Below, in pieces: positions 8,919 to 19,971 of a DNA stretch of 64,000 nucleotides. A model generated the notes under the pieces. The model was given only the letters and a program-made list of their open reading frames with translations, did no database searches and was not told the DNA's origin. The DNA is from Kosakonia cowanii JCM 10956 = DSM 18146 (GTDB taxonomy: Bacteria > Pseudomonadota > Gammaproteobacteria > Enterobacterales > Enterobacteriaceae): the NCBI RefSeq assembly GCF_001975225.1, contig NZ_CP019445.1, positions 4,216,001-4,280,000 on the forward strand, written 5' to 3'. Each line of letters starts with the position of its first letter. Positions within the stretch are counted from its first letter, which is position 1. The translations under genes and the position numbers were made by a program.

Positions 8919-10195
8919 TTCACCCCCTGCACGCGCTCGAGCACCGATTGCACCATTTTGATGCCCTGCTCGCGCTCGGCCGCGACTGCCGTTGCCAGCC
9001 GTGCGTTGATCGCCGGCAGCTGGCCGAGCGTATCTGCCGCCATTGACGCCAGCGAGCCATCAAGCAGATGGCGAATATCCACCGCCATCTCCGGCATGCC
9101 GAGCTGCTGCATGATCCCCGCTGACTTGTGTTCGTAGTTAATGGCAATCGCCGGCGTGCCGAAGTTCATGGAGATGATCGCTGAGTGCAGGCGCGTGCCG
9201 ATGGTTAAATCGCATCCCGCAAGAATTTTCCCCATCTCCAGATCGTTCAGCTCATCCATCACCACGTGGTAGCGGGAAGGATCCTGGATATGCTGGCGCA
9301 GGTTGAGCGCCACCATGCGGTCATCTTTGTTATAGCTGTCGATGCCGGTGCAGGTAGAGAGCGCGATCACCTGATACCCCGCGTCAATCACGCGGTTGAC
9401 GACATCCGCAAAGGCCTTTTCATACGCCTGCTGGGTGGTGCCAAGGCGTTTATCAAACGGCGCCAGTTCACGCAGGGTAATGGCAACGGTCTTCTCTTTT
9501 GCCGCCAGGTCCAGCCAGTGCTGCACGGCATAGCTGGCGGTGAAATCCTCCTGATGGTGATCCACCAGCCAGGCGGTATCGACGCCCTGCTCCACTTTAT
9601 CGGTGGTGATGCCGCTCTGCTTCATCAGATTGAGGCTGACATGCTCGCGCAGGATCAGCGCATCGCAATGGCCAAAGACGTAGTTCGCCAGCTTGTTAAA
9701 GTCCTCGTTCTGGAACGGCCCGACACTGTGACCAATCATAAACAGCGGCTTTTTCGCCATAAAGGTGCAGAGCGCATGCTCAAACTGCGGCACACCGTAG
9801 AGATCGACAAAGAAGGAGCCGCCGACCTGAATAATCGCATCGTAATCCGCCAGGCGGCGCACAAAATCGGTAAACCCCTGAGCGATGGCGATATTGCGCA
9901 GTTTGCCGGTATCGGTCACGCGGGAGAGCAGCACCTGGTGCTGGTAGCGACGGCGCAGCACTTTCTTCACGCGCCCCATCAGGCCAGCGGCGTTGTTGTG
10001 CGCTTTCATCTGGCTGTAGAGCGGGTCGCCCATTACCGGGCGATTGAGTAACCAGGAGGAGCTGACCGGATAGCGGCTCATCACATCCACTTCCGCCTCA
10101 GGATTCAGGCGGGCAATAGCGTCCAACAATCCACGTAAAATTGCGCTGTCACCACGGTTGCCGCATGTGTGATTGCCAAGGATCAATAATTTCAT
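8915..10195 (-). CDS. wcaK: Colanic acid pyruvyltransferase WcaK
   Basis: WcaK belongs to the polysaccharide pyruvyl transferase (CsaB-like) family and is thought to add the pyruvate ketal to the terminal galactose of the repeat. The start ATG at 10195 follows GAGG and gives the usual 426 residues, beginning MKLLILGNHTCGNRGDSAIL. An in-frame ATG 75 bases upstream lies within wzxC and would add a non-homologous leader. Family features include the GNRGD segment, the central VGGSFFVDLYG stretch and the C-terminal TIGTRLHSAI motif. It begins 32 bases after wzxC. Confidence 0.94.
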   Translation of the reverse strand: MKLLILGNHTCGNRGDSAILRGLLDAIARLNPEAEVDVMSRYPVSSSWLLNRPVMGDPLYSQMKAHNNAAGLMGRVKKVLRRRYQHQVLLSRVTDTGKLRNIAIAQGFTDFVRRLADYDAIIQVGGSFFVDLYGVPQFEHALCTFMAKKPLFMIGHSVGPFQNEDFNKLANYVFGHCDALILREHVSLNLMKQSGITTDKVEQGVDTAWLVDHHQEDFTASYAVQHWLDLAAKEKTVAITLRELAPFDKRLGTTQQAYEKAFADVVNRVIDAGYQVIALSTCTGIDSYNKDDRMVALNLRQHIQDPSRYHVVMDELNDLEMGKILAGCDLTIGTRLHSAIISMNFGTPAIAINYEHKSAGIMQQLGMPEMAVDIRHLLDGSLASMAADTLGQLPAINARLATAVAAEREQGIKMVQSVLERVQGVK

Positions 10196-10227
10196 AACGA
10201 CCTCATAAAGGGGTTCAATAAGGTTTC

Positions 10228-11706
10228 TTATCCTGCGCGAAGCAGTGTTTTCAATTTCTCGTTGCGGCAAAACTGACGCTTCATCTCCACCACCAGCGCG
10301 TTACGCGACAAAATCAGCATAATGGCGAAGGCGATGGCACCCGCAGCAACCTGAATCGCCAGCATGGCGGCAAGCGGCAGATGGCCGTTCAGCGCCAGGC
10401 CGAGGCCATAACTGACCACCAGCGTCGGCAGCGACAGGTAGAACGGCAGCCACAGGCTGAGGATGTACTGGCGGTAGCTCGAACCGAGCACCGGTTTAAT
10501 CATCACGAAGTAGCTCAGAATGGTGTTGATAATCTGCACCAGCAGGAAGCCAAGCGTAACGCCCAGCGCACCGGCCATATGGCCGCCAATAATGATCGCC
10601 GGAATAAAGAGAAACGTTTTAAAGACGTTGAATTTAAAGCTGATATCGACTCGTGCTTTCGCCATCAGCAGCGAACCGATCGGGTTACCGACCGCGCGCA
10701 GCAGACCAACGATGCACAGCAGTTGCAGGATCGGAATGATGCTGTTCCACTTCTCGCCAAACACCAGCGGCACAAAGTTATTCGACACCACCATCAGCCC
10801 GAGCAGGATCGGGAAATTGATAATCCCTACCACCGACAGCAGCTTGTAGAAGTTCAGGCGCAGCTTCTCGGTGTCATCCTGGATCTTGGCGAACGCCGGG
10901 AAGAGCACGCGGGTAATGATCGGGTTGAGCTTCATCGGCGGCACTACCGCCACGTTGTAGGCGAGGTTGTAACCCCCGGCGACGCTCGCACCGAGGATAC
11001 GCGCCAACACCAGCGTGGAGAGGTTAGTGTTCACGTAGTTGATGATGCTGTCTGCGGTCAGCCACGCGCCAAAACGCAGGTTTGAGTTGACGGAAGCAAG
11101 GGAGAAGTGCAGACCGGGGCGGTAGATCTTGCGGCCAAAGTAGCCGAACAGCAGCGTACGCACGGCGCTGTTGACCAGATAACCGAGGATCGCGGTCATC
11201 GCCAGCGGCCAGAAGAAGGCGCTGATCACCGTAAAGCTGAAGCCCGCCATCACCGACAGGGTTTCAATCGCGCCAATCTTGTTGAACTCCAGCTCTTTTT
11301 GCATCAGCGCGCGGAACTGCTGCCCGTGCGGGATCACCACAAACGCCACCGACAACGTTTTGATCAGCGGTGCCAGATCCGGGTTGTTCAGCACGTCAGC
11401 AATCATGTTGCTTAACGAGAAGACCGCGATGCAGACCACAATCCCCAGCCCGACGTTGAGCCAGTAAAGCGTGGTCAGCTCGAGGTGACTGATCTCTTTG
11501 CGCTGAATAATCGAGTTAGCAATACCAAAATCCGACAACGTATCCGCCAGCGCGATAATCACCAGCGAGACGGTCAGCAGACCGAACTGGTGATTATCGA
11601 TAATGCGCGCCAGCACCGTCATCTGCACCAGCCCCAGACCGATAATGGTCAGAGTGGCCATGGCTGACCACTTTGCTCCGCTGATGGTTTTTTCTCTCAG
11701 GCTCAT
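10228..11706 (-). CDS. wzxC: Colanic acid repeat-unit flippase WzxC
   Basis: WzxC is a MOP-superfamily polysaccharide transporter with many predicted membrane helices. It flips the undecaprenyl-linked repeat unit across the inner membrane. At 492 residues it is the usual length. The N-terminal MSLREKTISGAKWSAMATL, followed by alternating hydrophobic helices and short charged loops, is characteristic. It starts 9 bases after wcaJ and precedes wcaK, in the conserved cluster order. Its position between the initiating transferase and the late transferases fits the Wzy-dependent pathway. Confidence 0.95.
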   Translation of the reverse strand: MSLREKTISGAKWSAMATLTIIGLGLVQMTVLARIIDNHQFGLLTVSLVIIALADTLSDFGIANSIIQRKEISHLELTTLYWLNVGLGIVVCIAVFSLSNMIADVLNNPDLAPLIKTLSVAFVVIPHGQQFRALMQKELEFNKIGAIETLSVMAGFSFTVISAFFWPLAMTAILGYLVNSAVRTLLFGYFGRKIYRPGLHFSLASVNSNLRFGAWLTADSIINYVNTNLSTLVLARILGASVAGGYNLAYNVAVVPPMKLNPIITRVLFPAFAKIQDDTEKLRLNFYKLLSVVGIINFPILLGLMVVSNNFVPLVFGEKWNSIIPILQLLCIVGLLRAVGNPIGSLLMAKARVDISFKFNVFKTFLFIPAIIIGGHMAGALGVTLGFLLVQIINTILSYFVMIKPVLGSSYRQYILSLWLPFYLSLPTLVVSYGLGLALNGHLPLAAMLAIQVAAGAIAFAIMLILSRNALVVEMKRQFCRNEKLKTLLRAG

Positions 11707-11715
11707 GACCTTTCC

Positions 11716-13110
11716 TTAATACGCCGCTTTGTTCACAAAGCCTTTAAAGATGGTCAGAAAAACGATCTTGATATCGAACCACAGGCTCCATTCGCGGATG
11801 TACTCCAGATCGAACTCAATGCGTTTTTCCATTTTTTCCAGCGTGTCGGTCTCGCCGCGCCAGCCGTTAATCTGCGCCCAGCCGGTAATGCCCGGTTTCA
11901 CTTTATGACGCAGCATGTAGCCCTCAATCAGCGCACGATACTGCTCGTTATGCGCCACAGCGTGAGGACGCGGGCCAACAATCGACATCCCGCCGGTGAG
12001 CACATTGATAAACTGCGGCAGCTCATCAAGGGAGGTGCGGCGCAGGAAGCTGCCCACTTTGGTGACGCGCGGATCGTTCTGCGTCGCCTGAGTCACTACT
12101 TTGTCATTCTCCATCACCTTCATTGAGCGGAACTTCCACACTTTGATCGGCTTACCATCCATGCCGTAGCGCGTCTGGCGGAAAATGATCGGCCCTGGCG
12201 AACTCATCTTCACCGCCACGGAGATAGCCAGCAGCACCGGCGAAATCAGCAGCAGAATCAGCGACGAGAGCACAATGTCTTCCAGGCGTTTCAGGATGCG
12301 GTTGACCCCGGAGAGCGGCGTGTCATACAGCGGCACAATCGGCACGCCATTCACCTCTTCAATGCGTGAATGCAGGATGTTGAAGGTGAAGACATCCGGG
12401 ATCAGGATCACCGAACAGGTGGTATCCGCGAGATCGCGCACCAGTTTTTTGATGCAGACGGCGTCGTTCATCGACATTGCAATGTAGACGTTATGGATCT
12501 TGCCGCTGCGGGCATCTTCAACCAGTTGTTCGAGGTTGCCCGCCCAGCCGGTATCAATGCCACCCAGTTTTGGATCGTAATAGACCCCGACCACATCGAA
12601 GCCCAGCCACGGCTCGTTGCGAAAACCGTCGAGCAGCGCCTGCCCCATCGGCATATCACCCGCCACGGCAACGCGACGGGTGTTATACCCAAGATTACGC
12701 ATCCAGCCAGCACCGAAGCGGATCACGGCCCGGCTAAACATCAGGCCGAGGCTGGTTAACAGATACCAGGTAAGATAAAGCGAGAAGGTGACATCAAAGT
12801 CCGAGTTGAACGACATCAAACCGGCGCTGAAGATGATACTTAGCGTCCAGTTCTGCAACAGCAGCGTCAGTTCGGTCATCATTCTGACGCCGCGCCAGGA
12901 GCGGTAAAAATCGGTCATGCCGCCGATCATCTGGAATACAACCAGCGTGGTCAACGCCATCAGAAGATGCATGTAGAAAAATGGCAACGCATTGACTTTG
13001 CACACCAGCCACAACCCAGCGAACATAATGGTGATGTCTGAGAATCGCTGCACGATAGAGATTAACGATGCATTCGTTTTGGCCCGGTCGCGCTTTTTTA
13101 GATTTGTCAT
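11716..13110 (-). CDS. wcaJ: Undecaprenyl-phosphate glucose-1-phosphate transferase WcaJ
   Basis: WcaJ starts the colanic acid repeat unit by transferring glucose-1-phosphate from UDP-glucose to undecaprenyl phosphate. The 464-residue protein has four N-terminal membrane helices, a central soluble CoA-binding-like domain, a further hydrophobic segment (residues about 275-300) and the PNPT catalytic domain. In the last, [25 protein letters not shown] and VGPRPHA are the family signatures. The gene follows a perfect 8-bp hairpin after manB. It draws on the UDP-glucose pool that GalF may influence. Confidence 0.95.
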   Translation of the reverse strand: MTNLKKRDRAKTNASLISIVQRFSDITIMFAGLWLVCKVNALPFFYMHLLMALTTLVVFQMIGGMTDFYRSWRGVRMMTELTLLLQNWTLSIIFSAGLMSFNSDFDVTFSLYLTWYLLTSLGLMFSRAVIRFGAGWMRNLGYNTRRVAVAGDMPMGQALLDGFRNEPWLGFDVVGVYYDPKLGGIDTGWAGNLEQLVEDARSGKIHNVYIAMSMNDAVCIKKLVRDLADTTCSVILIPDVFTFNILHSRIEEVNGVPIVPLYDTPLSGVNRILKRLEDIVLSSLILLLISPVLLAISVAVKMSSPGPIIFRQTRYGMDGKPIKVWKFRSMKVMENDKVVTQATQNDPRVTKVGSFLRRTSLDELPQFINVLTGGMSIVGPRPHAVAHNEQYRALIEGYMLRHKVKPGITGWAQINGWRGETDTLEKMEKRIEFDLEYIREWSLWFDIKIVFLTIFKGFVNKAAY

Positions 13111-13131
13111 CGTTGTACCTGCCTGTTTGCC

Positions 13132-13153
13132 CTCCTCCCTTCATGGGGAGGAG
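13132..13153 (-). other. Intercistronic hairpin between manB and wcaJ
   Basis: CTCCTCCC and GGGAGGAG pair perfectly over 8 bp around a 6-base loop, 13 bases after the manB stop. No U tract follows, so mRNA processing or stabilisation is more likely than termination. Confidence 0.6.
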
Positions 13154-13165
13154 AACGACTAAGAG

Positions 13166-14536
13166 TTACTGATTCAACAGCGCCAGAATTTCCTGCGTTC
13201 GCGCCTCCATCAACGCTACGTCGTGTCGGGATTCGACATTCAGACGCACTACCGGCTCGGTGTTGGAGGAGCGCAGGTTAAAGCGCCAGTCGGCAAAGGC
13301 GATGCTGATGCCGTCGGTGTAATCCACCTCCAGCGCGTCCGGCGCGTAGCGATCTTCAACGCGTTTGATGGCGCTAACCGGATCGGCCAGCTTGCTGTTG
13401 ATCTCGCCGCTCGCCGGGAAGGCCACCATGCGATCGCCCACCAGTTCGGCCAGGGTTTTGCCTTTCAGGCACAGCAGCTCAGTAACCAGCAGCCACGGGA
13501 TCATGCCGCTGTCGCAGTAGGCGAAATCGCGGAAGTAGTGGTGTGCGCTCATCTCGCCGCCGTAAATGGCGTCCTCTTCGCGCATGCGCTCTTTGATGAA
13601 AGCGTGGCCGGTTTTCGACATCACCGGCGTACCGCCTGCGCGACCTACCACATCAACGGTGTTCCAGGAGAGACGCGGATCGTGAATGATTTTCGCGCCG
13701 GGGTGTTTTTCGAGGAACGCTTCTGCCAGCAGGCCAACGATGTAGTAGCCCTCAATAAACTGGCCCTTGTCGTCGAACAGGAAGCAGCGGTCGAAGTCAC
13801 CGTCAAAGGCGATGCCCATATCCGCCTGATGCTCAATCACCGCGTTGCGGGTATCGTCGCGGCACTCCGGCAGCAGCGGGTTAGGAATACCGTGCGGGAA
13901 GGTGCCATCCGGCTCGTTGTGCACTTTGATAAAGCTCACCGGCACATTCAGCGCCTTGAAGCGCGCTTCAATGGCCTCGATCACCGGGCCTGCGGCGCCG
14001 TTACCGGAGTTGATCACCAGTTTCAGCGGTTTGAGGTTAGCGGTATTGATGTAGCCGAGCAGATGGTCGATATAGTCATCGCGCAGGGAGATTTGCTTGT
14101 AGCTGCCGCGTTTTTCCGGGTTAACCGGCGGGAAGTCGTTGGCTTCCGCCAGGCGCTGTACGTCGCGCAGGCCGGTGTCGCCGCTGATGGGGCGCGCGCC
14201 TTTGCGCACCAGTTTCATGCCGTTGTAGTCCATCGGGTTGTGGCTGGCGGTCACTTCGATACCGCCGTCAACGCCGAGATGGAAGGTGGCGAAATAGATC
14301 TCTTCGGTACCTGACAGACCGATATCCAGCACATCAACACCCGCGTCCTGCAAGCCTTTGGCTAACGCCAGCTTCAGCGCTTCGCTGGTCTGACGCACAT
14401 CACCGCCGAGCACAATGGTCTGCGGCTTCAGGTACTCCCCGTAGGCGCGGCCAATACGCCAGGCTATATCTTCATTGAGTTCTTCGCCCAGCTTTCCGCG
14501 AATATCGTAAGCTTTAAAACAGGTTAATTTTTCCAT
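13166..14536 (-). CDS. cpsG: Phosphomannomutase ManB/CpsG
   Basis: This enzyme interconverts mannose-6-phosphate and mannose-1-phosphate for GDP-mannose synthesis. It is an alpha-D-phosphohexomutase with the catalytic phosphoserine loop [11 protein letters not shown], the metal-binding loop DGDFDRC, the sugar-binding [10 protein letters not shown] and the C-terminal RSSNTEP phosphate-binding motif. The ATG at 14536 gives the standard 456 residues beginning [14 protein letters not shown]; an ATG one codon upstream is also possible, with GAGG before both. A GC-rich stem (14610-14635) lies in the 107-bp gap after manC. Confidence 0.95.
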   Translation of the reverse strand: MEKLTCFKAYDIRGKLGEELNEDIAWRIGRAYGEYLKPQTIVLGGDVRQTSEALKLALAKGLQDAGVDVLDIGLSGTEEIYFATFHLGVDGGIEVTASHNPMDYNGMKLVRKGARPISGDTGLRDVQRLAEANDFPPVNPEKRGSYKQISLRDDYIDHLLGYINTANLKPLKLVINSGNGAAGPVIEAIEARFKALNVPVSFIKVHNEPDGTFPHGIPNPLLPECRDDTRNAVIEHQADMGIAFDGDFDRCFLFDDKGQFIEGYYIVGLLAEAFLEKHPGAKIIHDPRLSWNTVDVVGRAGGTPVMSKTGHAFIKERMREEDAIYGGEMSAHHYFRDFAYCDSGMIPWLLVTELLCLKGKTLAELVGDRMVAFPASGEINSKLADPVSAIKRVEDRYAPDALEVDYTDGISIAFADWRFNLRSSNTEPVVRLNVESRHDVALMEARTQEILALLNQ

Positions 14537-14643
14537 CATTACCTCTTCTTCAGGCAACAGTCAGCCTTGACCGCAACTGGCCACATAAATGTTATCAATA
14601 GTTGTTCTGGCCGAACCCGCGCGCGGCGGGCCGGCTATGGGCG

Positions 14644-16080
14644 TTAAATCCGCCCGTAACGATCGGCGAAGCGCACAATATCATCCTCTTCCAGGTACGA
14701 ACCGGAGCGTACCTCAATCAGGTCGAGAGGGATCTTGCCCGGGTTTTCCAGGCAGTGGCGCGCGCCGAGCGGAATGTAGATAGATTCGTTTTCGCCCAGC
14801 AGTTTGACTTCATCATCGATGGTGACTTTTGCCGTACCGGCAACCACCACCCAGTGCTCGGCGCGGTGGTGGTGCATCTGTACCGACAGCCCCTCGCCCG
14901 GTTTCACGGTAATACGTTTCACCTGATAGCGATCGCCTGCGTCGATGGAGTCATATTTACCCCACGGGCGGTAGACTTCGCGGTGAATATGGTGCTCGTG
15001 ACGCCCTTCGGCTTTGATCTTCTCGACCACCTTTTTCACGTCCTGCACCGCATTACGGTCGGCGATCAGCACCGCGTCTTTGGTCTGCACCACCACTAAA
15101 TCTTTTACGCCAACGGTGGTCACGAGACCGGATTCGGCATAGACGTAGCTGTTTTCGGTTTTGTGGCTGATCACATCGCCGTGGTGCACGTTGCCTTCCG
15201 GCGTCTGCTGGCTGATCTCCCACAGCGAAGACCAGGAGCCAACATCGCTCCAGCCTGCGTCCATCGGCACCACCACTGCATCGGCAGTGCGTTCCATCAC
15301 CGCGTAGTCGATAGACTCTTCCGGGCAGGCGAGGAACGCCTCTTCATCGACGCGGATAAAGTCCATATCGGGGTCGGTGGCATCCATCGCCTTTTCACAG
15401 GCTTCGAGAATGTCCGGACGATATTTTTGCAGCTCTTCCAGGTAGCGACCGGCGCTGAACAGGAACATGCCGCTGTTCCAGTAGTATTCGCCGCTGGCGA
15501 CATACCCCTGCGCGGTTTCCAGGTTCGGTTTTTCAACAAACTGCGCCACTTCAAACGCCACAGTATCAACCTGTCCTGGGCTGACTTCGCCGCGGCGGAT
15601 GTAGCCGTAACCGGTTTCGGGCATATCCGGCACGATGCCGAAGGTGACCAGTTTGCCCGCCTCGGCATACGGCATGGCATTACGTACTGATGTACGGAAC
15701 GCCTCTTCATCCTGAATAACGTGGTCCGCTGCCAGCACCAGCATCAGCGGATCGCTATCCGGGTTGTGGCGTTTGACCGCCAGCGCTGCCAGCGCAATCG
15801 CCGGTGCGGTGTTGCGGCCTGCCGGTTCAAGAATGATGTTCTCCGTCAGCTTGTTAAGCTGGCGCAGCTGTTCTGCGACGATAAAACGGTGCTGCTCGTT
15901 ACAAATCACCACCGGGCTTTCGCACTCAACGCCGTTCAGGCGGCAGACGGTGGTCTGCAACATGGTGAGATCGCCCTTCAGGCAGAGAAACTGTTTAGGG
16001 TAAAGCACGCGGGAAAGCGGCCACAGACGGCTGCCGGAGCCACCGGCCATTACGACCGGATAGAGTTGCGTTTGACTCAT
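14644..16080 (-). CDS. cpsB: Mannose-1-phosphate guanylyltransferase ManC/CpsB
   Basis: ManC makes GDP-mannose from GTP and mannose-1-phosphate. The 478-residue bacterial type II form has an N-terminal guanylyltransferase domain, with [12 protein letters not shown] near residue 13 and the FVEKP motif in the middle. A C-terminal cupin-like domain follows (about residues 350-478), with [11 protein letters not shown]. The start overlaps the wcaI stop by ATGA. GDP-mannose from this step feeds Gmd and Fcl, and Gmm can hydrolyse it. Confidence 0.96.
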   Translation of the reverse strand: MSQTQLYPVVMAGGSGSRLWPLSRVLYPKQFLCLKGDLTMLQTTVCRLNGVECESPVVICNEQHRFIVAEQLRQLNKLTENIILEPAGRNTAPAIALAALAVKRHNPDSDPLMLVLAADHVIQDEEAFRTSVRNAMPYAEAGKLVTFGIVPDMPETGYGYIRRGEVSPGQVDTVAFEVAQFVEKPNLETAQGYVASGEYYWNSGMFLFSAGRYLEELQKYRPDILEACEKAMDATDPDMDFIRVDEEAFLACPEESIDYAVMERTADAVVVPMDAGWSDVGSWSSLWEISQQTPEGNVHHGDVISHKTENSYVYAESGLVTTVGVKDLVVVQTKDAVLIADRNAVQDVKKVVEKIKAEGRHEHHIHREVYRPWGKYDSIDAGDRYQVKRITVKPGEGLSVQMHHHRAEHWVVVAGTAKVTIDDEVKLLGENESIYIPLGARHCLENPGKIPLDLIEVRSGSYLEEDDIVRFADRYGRI

Positions 16081-17384
16081 GATTTATCCCCATTGCCGTC
16101 GAAATTGAGGCGCGCCTCATGCGCCGCGCCATCGTGGGCGGCTGCGGGCGTCGCGGATTTCTCCGGGCTGATATCTGCAATAAACTGGCTTAACACGTTC
16201 TCTTTTTCGAGCGTGCGTTCGGCATATTCACGTGCCACCGTGTTGTTTGTGGGCAGCGCTAACGCGCGTTCAATGCCCGAGGTCAGCGCATCGACCGATT
16301 CCGGTTCGACGCAGACCGCAATGCCAGGCTCATTCAGGCAGAGCTGGCCAAGTTCGGTACTCTCTTCGGCGGTGATCACCGCATTGCCGCCCACCGCCAG
16401 AATGTTGGTCAGCTTGGAGGGCAATACCGCATCCGCCGCGCCGCGCTTCTGGATAACCAGGTGGCAATCGCCAAGCGTGAGCAGCGCCGGCAGCGCTTCA
16501 TAAGGCTGCAACGGGAAGAATTTCACATTGTCGAGGCCGCGCTCGCTGACCATTTTCTCCAGCCGCGCTTTGCCCCCGCCCTGCCCGACGATGGCGAACA
16601 GCCACGGATGGCCCTTCAGTCGCGCAGCGGCTTCAATCACATTTTCTAATCCCTGCTTCTCACCGATATTGCCGGAGTAAAGAATGATTTTTTTGTCATC
16701 CGGCAGACCGAGGTCGCGGCGTAACTGCGCAACGCTTGCCGCGTCGACATCACGAAAACGCGCCACTTCGGACCAGTTCGGGAAGAAGATAATCTTGTCA
16801 GCTGACACGCCCTTCTCACGCGCTTTGTTCATCATCGAGCGGGAGATGGTGGAGACGTTGTCAACGTTATGCAGATTGCTGCGTTCAAACGCGGCCGCCA
16901 GTTTTGCCACCAGGCCGCCTTTACCTTTGCCCGCCATGCCTAACCCGAGCATGGCGTCCACTTCATAATCCTGAATGTGCAGCAGCGTGCGCGCGCCGCT
17001 CAGTTTTGCCAGCAGGCGCATGCCCGGCGTGCAAAACAGCGTCGGCACCACACCGATGATGCGATCCGGCTTCCAGCTGCGCTGGGCCATCAGCGGGAAA
17101 AAGCTGCTGACGGCAAAGCTGCCTAAGTGCAGCAGACGCTTGATGGTCGACGGCTGCTTCGGCACGTAGAGCGGGCAGCGCCACACCGTGGCGGCGCCCT
17201 GCTCTTTACGCCAGCGCCAGGCACTGTAAGGGTGCCCGACTTTCCACTCCGGGTAGTACGGCGGCGCAGTGATGACGCGAACGTCATGGCCCTGACGGGC
17301 CATCCACTCCACCATTTCGCCGGTGTACTTACCGATCCCGGTCAGTTCCGGCGAATAGTTGATGCCATAAACCAGGATTTTCAT
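16077..17384 (-). CDS. wcaI: Colanic acid fucosyltransferase-type glycosyltransferase WcaI
   Basis: WcaI is a GT4-like glycosyltransferase that adds an early sugar, by literature fucose, to the colanic acid unit. The N-terminus [23 protein letters not shown] and the later [20 protein letters not shown] segment are typical. The protein is 435 residues, about 28 longer than the roughly 407 of E. coli WcaI. The extra part is an Ala/Asp/Asn-rich tail after FIADI that looks disordered. Its codons also overlap the manC start by 4 bases. Both ends overlap neighbours (gmm and manC), so expression is coupled. Confidence 0.92.
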   Translation of the reverse strand: MKILVYGINYSPELTGIGKYTGEMVEWMARQGHDVRVITAPPYYPEWKVGHPYSAWRWRKEQGAATVWRCPLYVPKQPSTIKRLLHLGSFAVSSFFPLMAQRSWKPDRIIGVVPTLFCTPGMRLLAKLSGARTLLHIQDYEVDAMLGLGMAGKGKGGLVAKLAAAFERSNLHNVDNVSTISRSMMNKAREKGVSADKIIFFPNWSEVARFRDVDAASVAQLRRDLGLPDDKKIILYSGNIGEKQGLENVIEAAARLKGHPWLFAIVGQGGGKARLEKMVSERGLDNVKFFPLQPYEALPALLTLGDCHLVIQKRGAADAVLPSKLTNILAVGGNAVITAEESTELGQLCLNEPGIAVCVEPESVDALTSGIERALALPTNNTVAREYAERTLEKENVLSQFIADISPEKSATPAAAHDGAAHEARLNFDGNGDKS

Positions 17385-17854
17385 AAGCCCGGCACTCCCT
17401 GCGCGTCGAGGAAATAGGCGCGGCTGTTGTCATGCACCAGCGGGTCGGCAATCAACGCCTCCGGCGAAACCCAGCGATAGTCATCGTGCTGCTCCGTTGG
17501 CAGGGCGAGGGTCTCCTCGTCCACGCGCAGACGGAAGCCGAGCACGATGTAGTGGGTCGTAAAATCGGGGCCGGAGAAGTTATCGTCATAGAAGTGCTGC
17601 CAGACGCCGTAAAACTCACCTGCCGACATCGGCAGGCGCAGTCCCAGTTCCGCCTGAGTCAGCCGCTCGAAAGCGGCTGCCAGCGGCTCGTCCTTTTGCA
17701 CGCGTCCGCCCGGCACGAACCAGTATCCCTGGGCCGGACGGTTAGTGCGTTTGCCGAGTAAAAACTCGCCGCGTGAGTTCTCCACGATCAGATCGATAGA
17801 GATCAGCGGGGTGGAACGCACCACCGTGGCAAAATCTTCATGACTTAAAAACAT
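17381..17854 (-). CDS. gmm: GDP-mannose mannosyl hydrolase Gmm (NudD)
   Basis: Gmm is a Nudix-family enzyme that hydrolyses GDP-mannose and GDP-glucose to GDP and the free sugar, perhaps to tune the GDP-sugar pool. The 157-residue sequence has [18 protein letters not shown]. Its Nudix-like region, with [13 protein letters not shown], deviates from the strict Nudix box as known for this family. It lies 2 bases after fcl and overlaps wcaI by 4 bases. Confidence 0.93.
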   Translation of the reverse strand: MFLSHEDFATVVRSTPLISIDLIVENSRGEFLLGKRTNRPAQGYWFVPGGRVQKDEPLAAAFERLTQAELGLRLPMSAGEFYGVWQHFYDDNFSGPDFTTHYIVLGFRLRVDEETLALPTEQHDDYRWVSPEALIADPLVHDNSRAYFLDAQGVPGL

Positions 17855-17856
17855 GC

Positions 17857-18822
17857 TTACCCCCGGAACCGGTGCTGGTTTTCAAGGAACCACTGGTAGG
17901 TGCTAGCCAGCCCCGCTTCCAGTGAGATCTCGTGATACCAGCCCAGTTGATGCAAACGGGTCACGTCCAGCAGCTTACGCGGCGTGCCGTCAGGCTTGGT
18001 GGCGTCAAACACCACGCGGCCTTTGTAGCCCACAACGCTTGCAACCGTCTGCGCCAGTTCGCGAATGGTGCAGTCAACGCCGGTACCGACGTTGATGTGC
18101 GACAGCATCGGTTCGGTATTCTCCTGCCACACTTCGCGCGCCAGTTCCTGCACATGAATGCTGGCTGCTGCCATATCATCCACATGGAGGAATTCACGCA
18201 TCGGCGTACCGCTGCCCCACACCACCACGTCTGCCGCATTCTCCTGGGTCGCTTCGTGGAAACGACGCAGCAGCGCAGGAATAACGTGCGAGTTGCTCGG
18301 GTGGAAGTTGTCGTGCGGACCATACAGGTTGGTCGGCATCACCGAGCGGTAATCGCGGTCATACTGGCGGTTGTACGATTCGCACAGTTTGATCCCGGCG
18401 ATTTTGGCAATCGCGTACGGCTCGTTCGTCGGCTCCAGCGTCCCTTGCAGCAGCTCGCTTTCAGCAATCGGCTGCTTCGCCAGTTTCGGGTAGATGCAGG
18501 ACGAACCGAGGAACAACAGCTTGTTCACGTCGTGCTTGTGCGCCGAGTGAATGATGTTGCTCTCAATCATCATATTTTCGTAGATGAAGTCCGCCGGGTA
18601 GGTATTGTTCGCCACAATACCGCCCACTTTCGCTGCCGCCAGGTAGACCTGGTCAATACGTTCGCTGGCGAAAAACGCGTCTACCGCCGCGGCATCCAAC
18701 AGGTTCAGCTCTTCGCGGGAGCGCAGCACCAGTTCGATATCCGCACGCTGTTCGAGCTGCCGTACGATGGCTGACCCCACCATCCCGCGATGGCCAGCCA
18801 CAAAAACACGTTGTTTGGTCAT
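17857..18822 (-). CDS. fcl: GDP-L-fucose synthase Fcl/WcaG
   Basis: Fcl is a bifunctional epimerase/reductase that turns GDP-4-oxo-6-deoxymannose into GDP-L-fucose using NADPH. The 321-residue SDR protein has [14 protein letters not shown] at the N-terminus, the LGSSCIYP segment with the catalytic serine, and the YAIAK Tyr-Lys pair. It follows gmd with a 2-base gap, matching the order of the two reactions. Confidence 0.96.
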   Translation of the reverse strand: MTKQRVFVAGHRGMVGSAIVRQLEQRADIELVLRSREELNLLDAAAVDAFFASERIDQVYLAAAKVGGIVANNTYPADFIYENMMIESNIIHSAHKHDVNKLLFLGSSCIYPKLAKQPIAESELLQGTLEPTNEPYAIAKIAGIKLCESYNRQYDRDYRSVMPTNLYGPHDNFHPSNSHVIPALLRRFHEATQENAADVVVWGSGTPMREFLHVDDMAAASIHVQELAREVWQENTEPMLSHINVGTGVDCTIRELAQTVASVVGYKGRVVFDATKPDGTPRKLLDVTRLHQLGWYHEISLEAGLASTYQWFLENQHRFRG

Positions 18823-18824
18823 GC

Positions 18825-19946
18825 TCAGGACTCCAGCGCGATGGCAACCTCGTAACCGTGGGCCTTAAGCAGTGAGTGTTTTTTCGCTGCTTCCAGATCT
18901 TTTGCCACCATTTCGGAGACCATCTCCTGCAGGGTAGTTTCCGGTTTCCAGCCCAGTTTTTCGTGCGCTTTGGTCGGGTCGCCCAGCAGGGTTTCCACTT
19001 CAGCAGGACGGAAGTAACGCGGGTCAACGGCAACAATCACATCACCCGGTTTCACGCCCGGCGCATCGTGGCCAGTTACGGAAACAACGATACCCTTCTC
19101 TTCTACGCCAGTGCCTTCGAAGCGCAGTTTGATACCGAGCTGAGCGGCAGCCATTTCAACGAACTGACGTACGGAGTACTGCACGCCGGTGGCGATAACG
19201 AAGTCTTCCGGCTGTTCCTGCTGCAGCATCATCCACTGCATTTTCACGTAGTCTTTGGCATGGCCCCAGTCACGCAGGGAGTCCATGTTGCCGAGATAGA
19301 GGCAGGATTCCAGGCCCTGAGCGATGTTGGCGATCGCGCGGGTGATTTTACGGGTCACGAAGGTTTCGCCGCGACGCGGGGATTCGTGGTTGAACAGGAT
19401 GCCGTTACAGGCGTACATGCCGTAGGATTCACGGTAGTTCACGGTGATCCAGTAAGCGTACAGTTTGGCAACGGCATACGGAGAGCGCGGGTAGAACGGC
19501 GTGGTCTCTTTCTGCGGGGTTTCCTGCACCAGGCCATACAGCTCAGAGGTGGATGCCTGATAGAAACGGGTTTTCTTCTCCAGACCCAGGAAGCGGATCG
19601 CTTCCAGCAGACGCAGCGTACCCATAGCGTCGACATCAGCGGTGTATTCCGGGGATTCGAAGGAGACCGCAACGTGGCTCATCGCGCCCAGGTTGTACAC
19701 TTCATCCGGCTGCACTTCCTGCAGGATACGGGTCAGGTTGGACGTATCGGTCAGATCGCCGTAGTGCAGGTGGAATTTCGGGTTGCTTGTGTGCGGATCC
19801 TGATAAATGTGATCAACACGCTCAGTATTGAAAGAGGAAGCGCGGCGTTTGATGCCGTGAACTTCGTAACCCTTTTCCAGAAGCAGTTCTGCCAGATAAG
19901 AGCCATCTTGCCCGGTAACGCCGGTGATGAGAGCGACTTTAGACAT
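18825..19946 (-). CDS. gmd: GDP-mannose 4,6-dehydratase Gmd
   Basis: Gmd removes water from GDP-D-mannose to give GDP-4-oxo-6-deoxy-D-mannose, the committed step to GDP-fucose. The 373-residue SDR protein shows [19 protein letters not shown], the segment ASTSELYG with the catalytic Thr/Ser, and the YAVAK Tyr-Lys pair, followed by [16 protein letters not shown]. All are strict family signatures. It starts 25 bases after wcaF and is followed immediately by fcl. Confidence 0.97.
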   Translation of the reverse strand: MSKVALITGVTGQDGSYLAELLLEKGYEVHGIKRRASSFNTERVDHIYQDPHTSNPKFHLHYGDLTDTSNLTRILQEVQPDEVYNLGAMSHVAVSFESPEYTADVDAMGTLRLLEAIRFLGLEKKTRFYQASTSELYGLVQETPQKETTPFYPRSPYAVAKLYAYWITVNYRESYGMYACNGILFNHESPRRGETFVTRKITRAIANIAQGLESCLYLGNMDSLRDWGHAKDYVKMQWMMLQQEQPEDFVIATGVQYSVRQFVEMAAAQLGIKLRFEGTGVEEKGIVVSVTGHDAPGVKPGDVIVAVDPRYFRPAEVETLLGDPTKAHEKLGWKPETTLQEMVSEMVAKDLEAAKKHSLLKAHGYEVAIALES

Positions 19947-19971
19947 AATTTATTTTCCTCAATGTTCCCTG

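Noticed and set aside
10313-11085. Long open reading on the strand opposite wzxC
   Set aside because: It is antisense to a well-conserved flippase gene and reads as low-complexity R/Q/H-rich sequence, typical of a shadow of GC-rich coding DNA.
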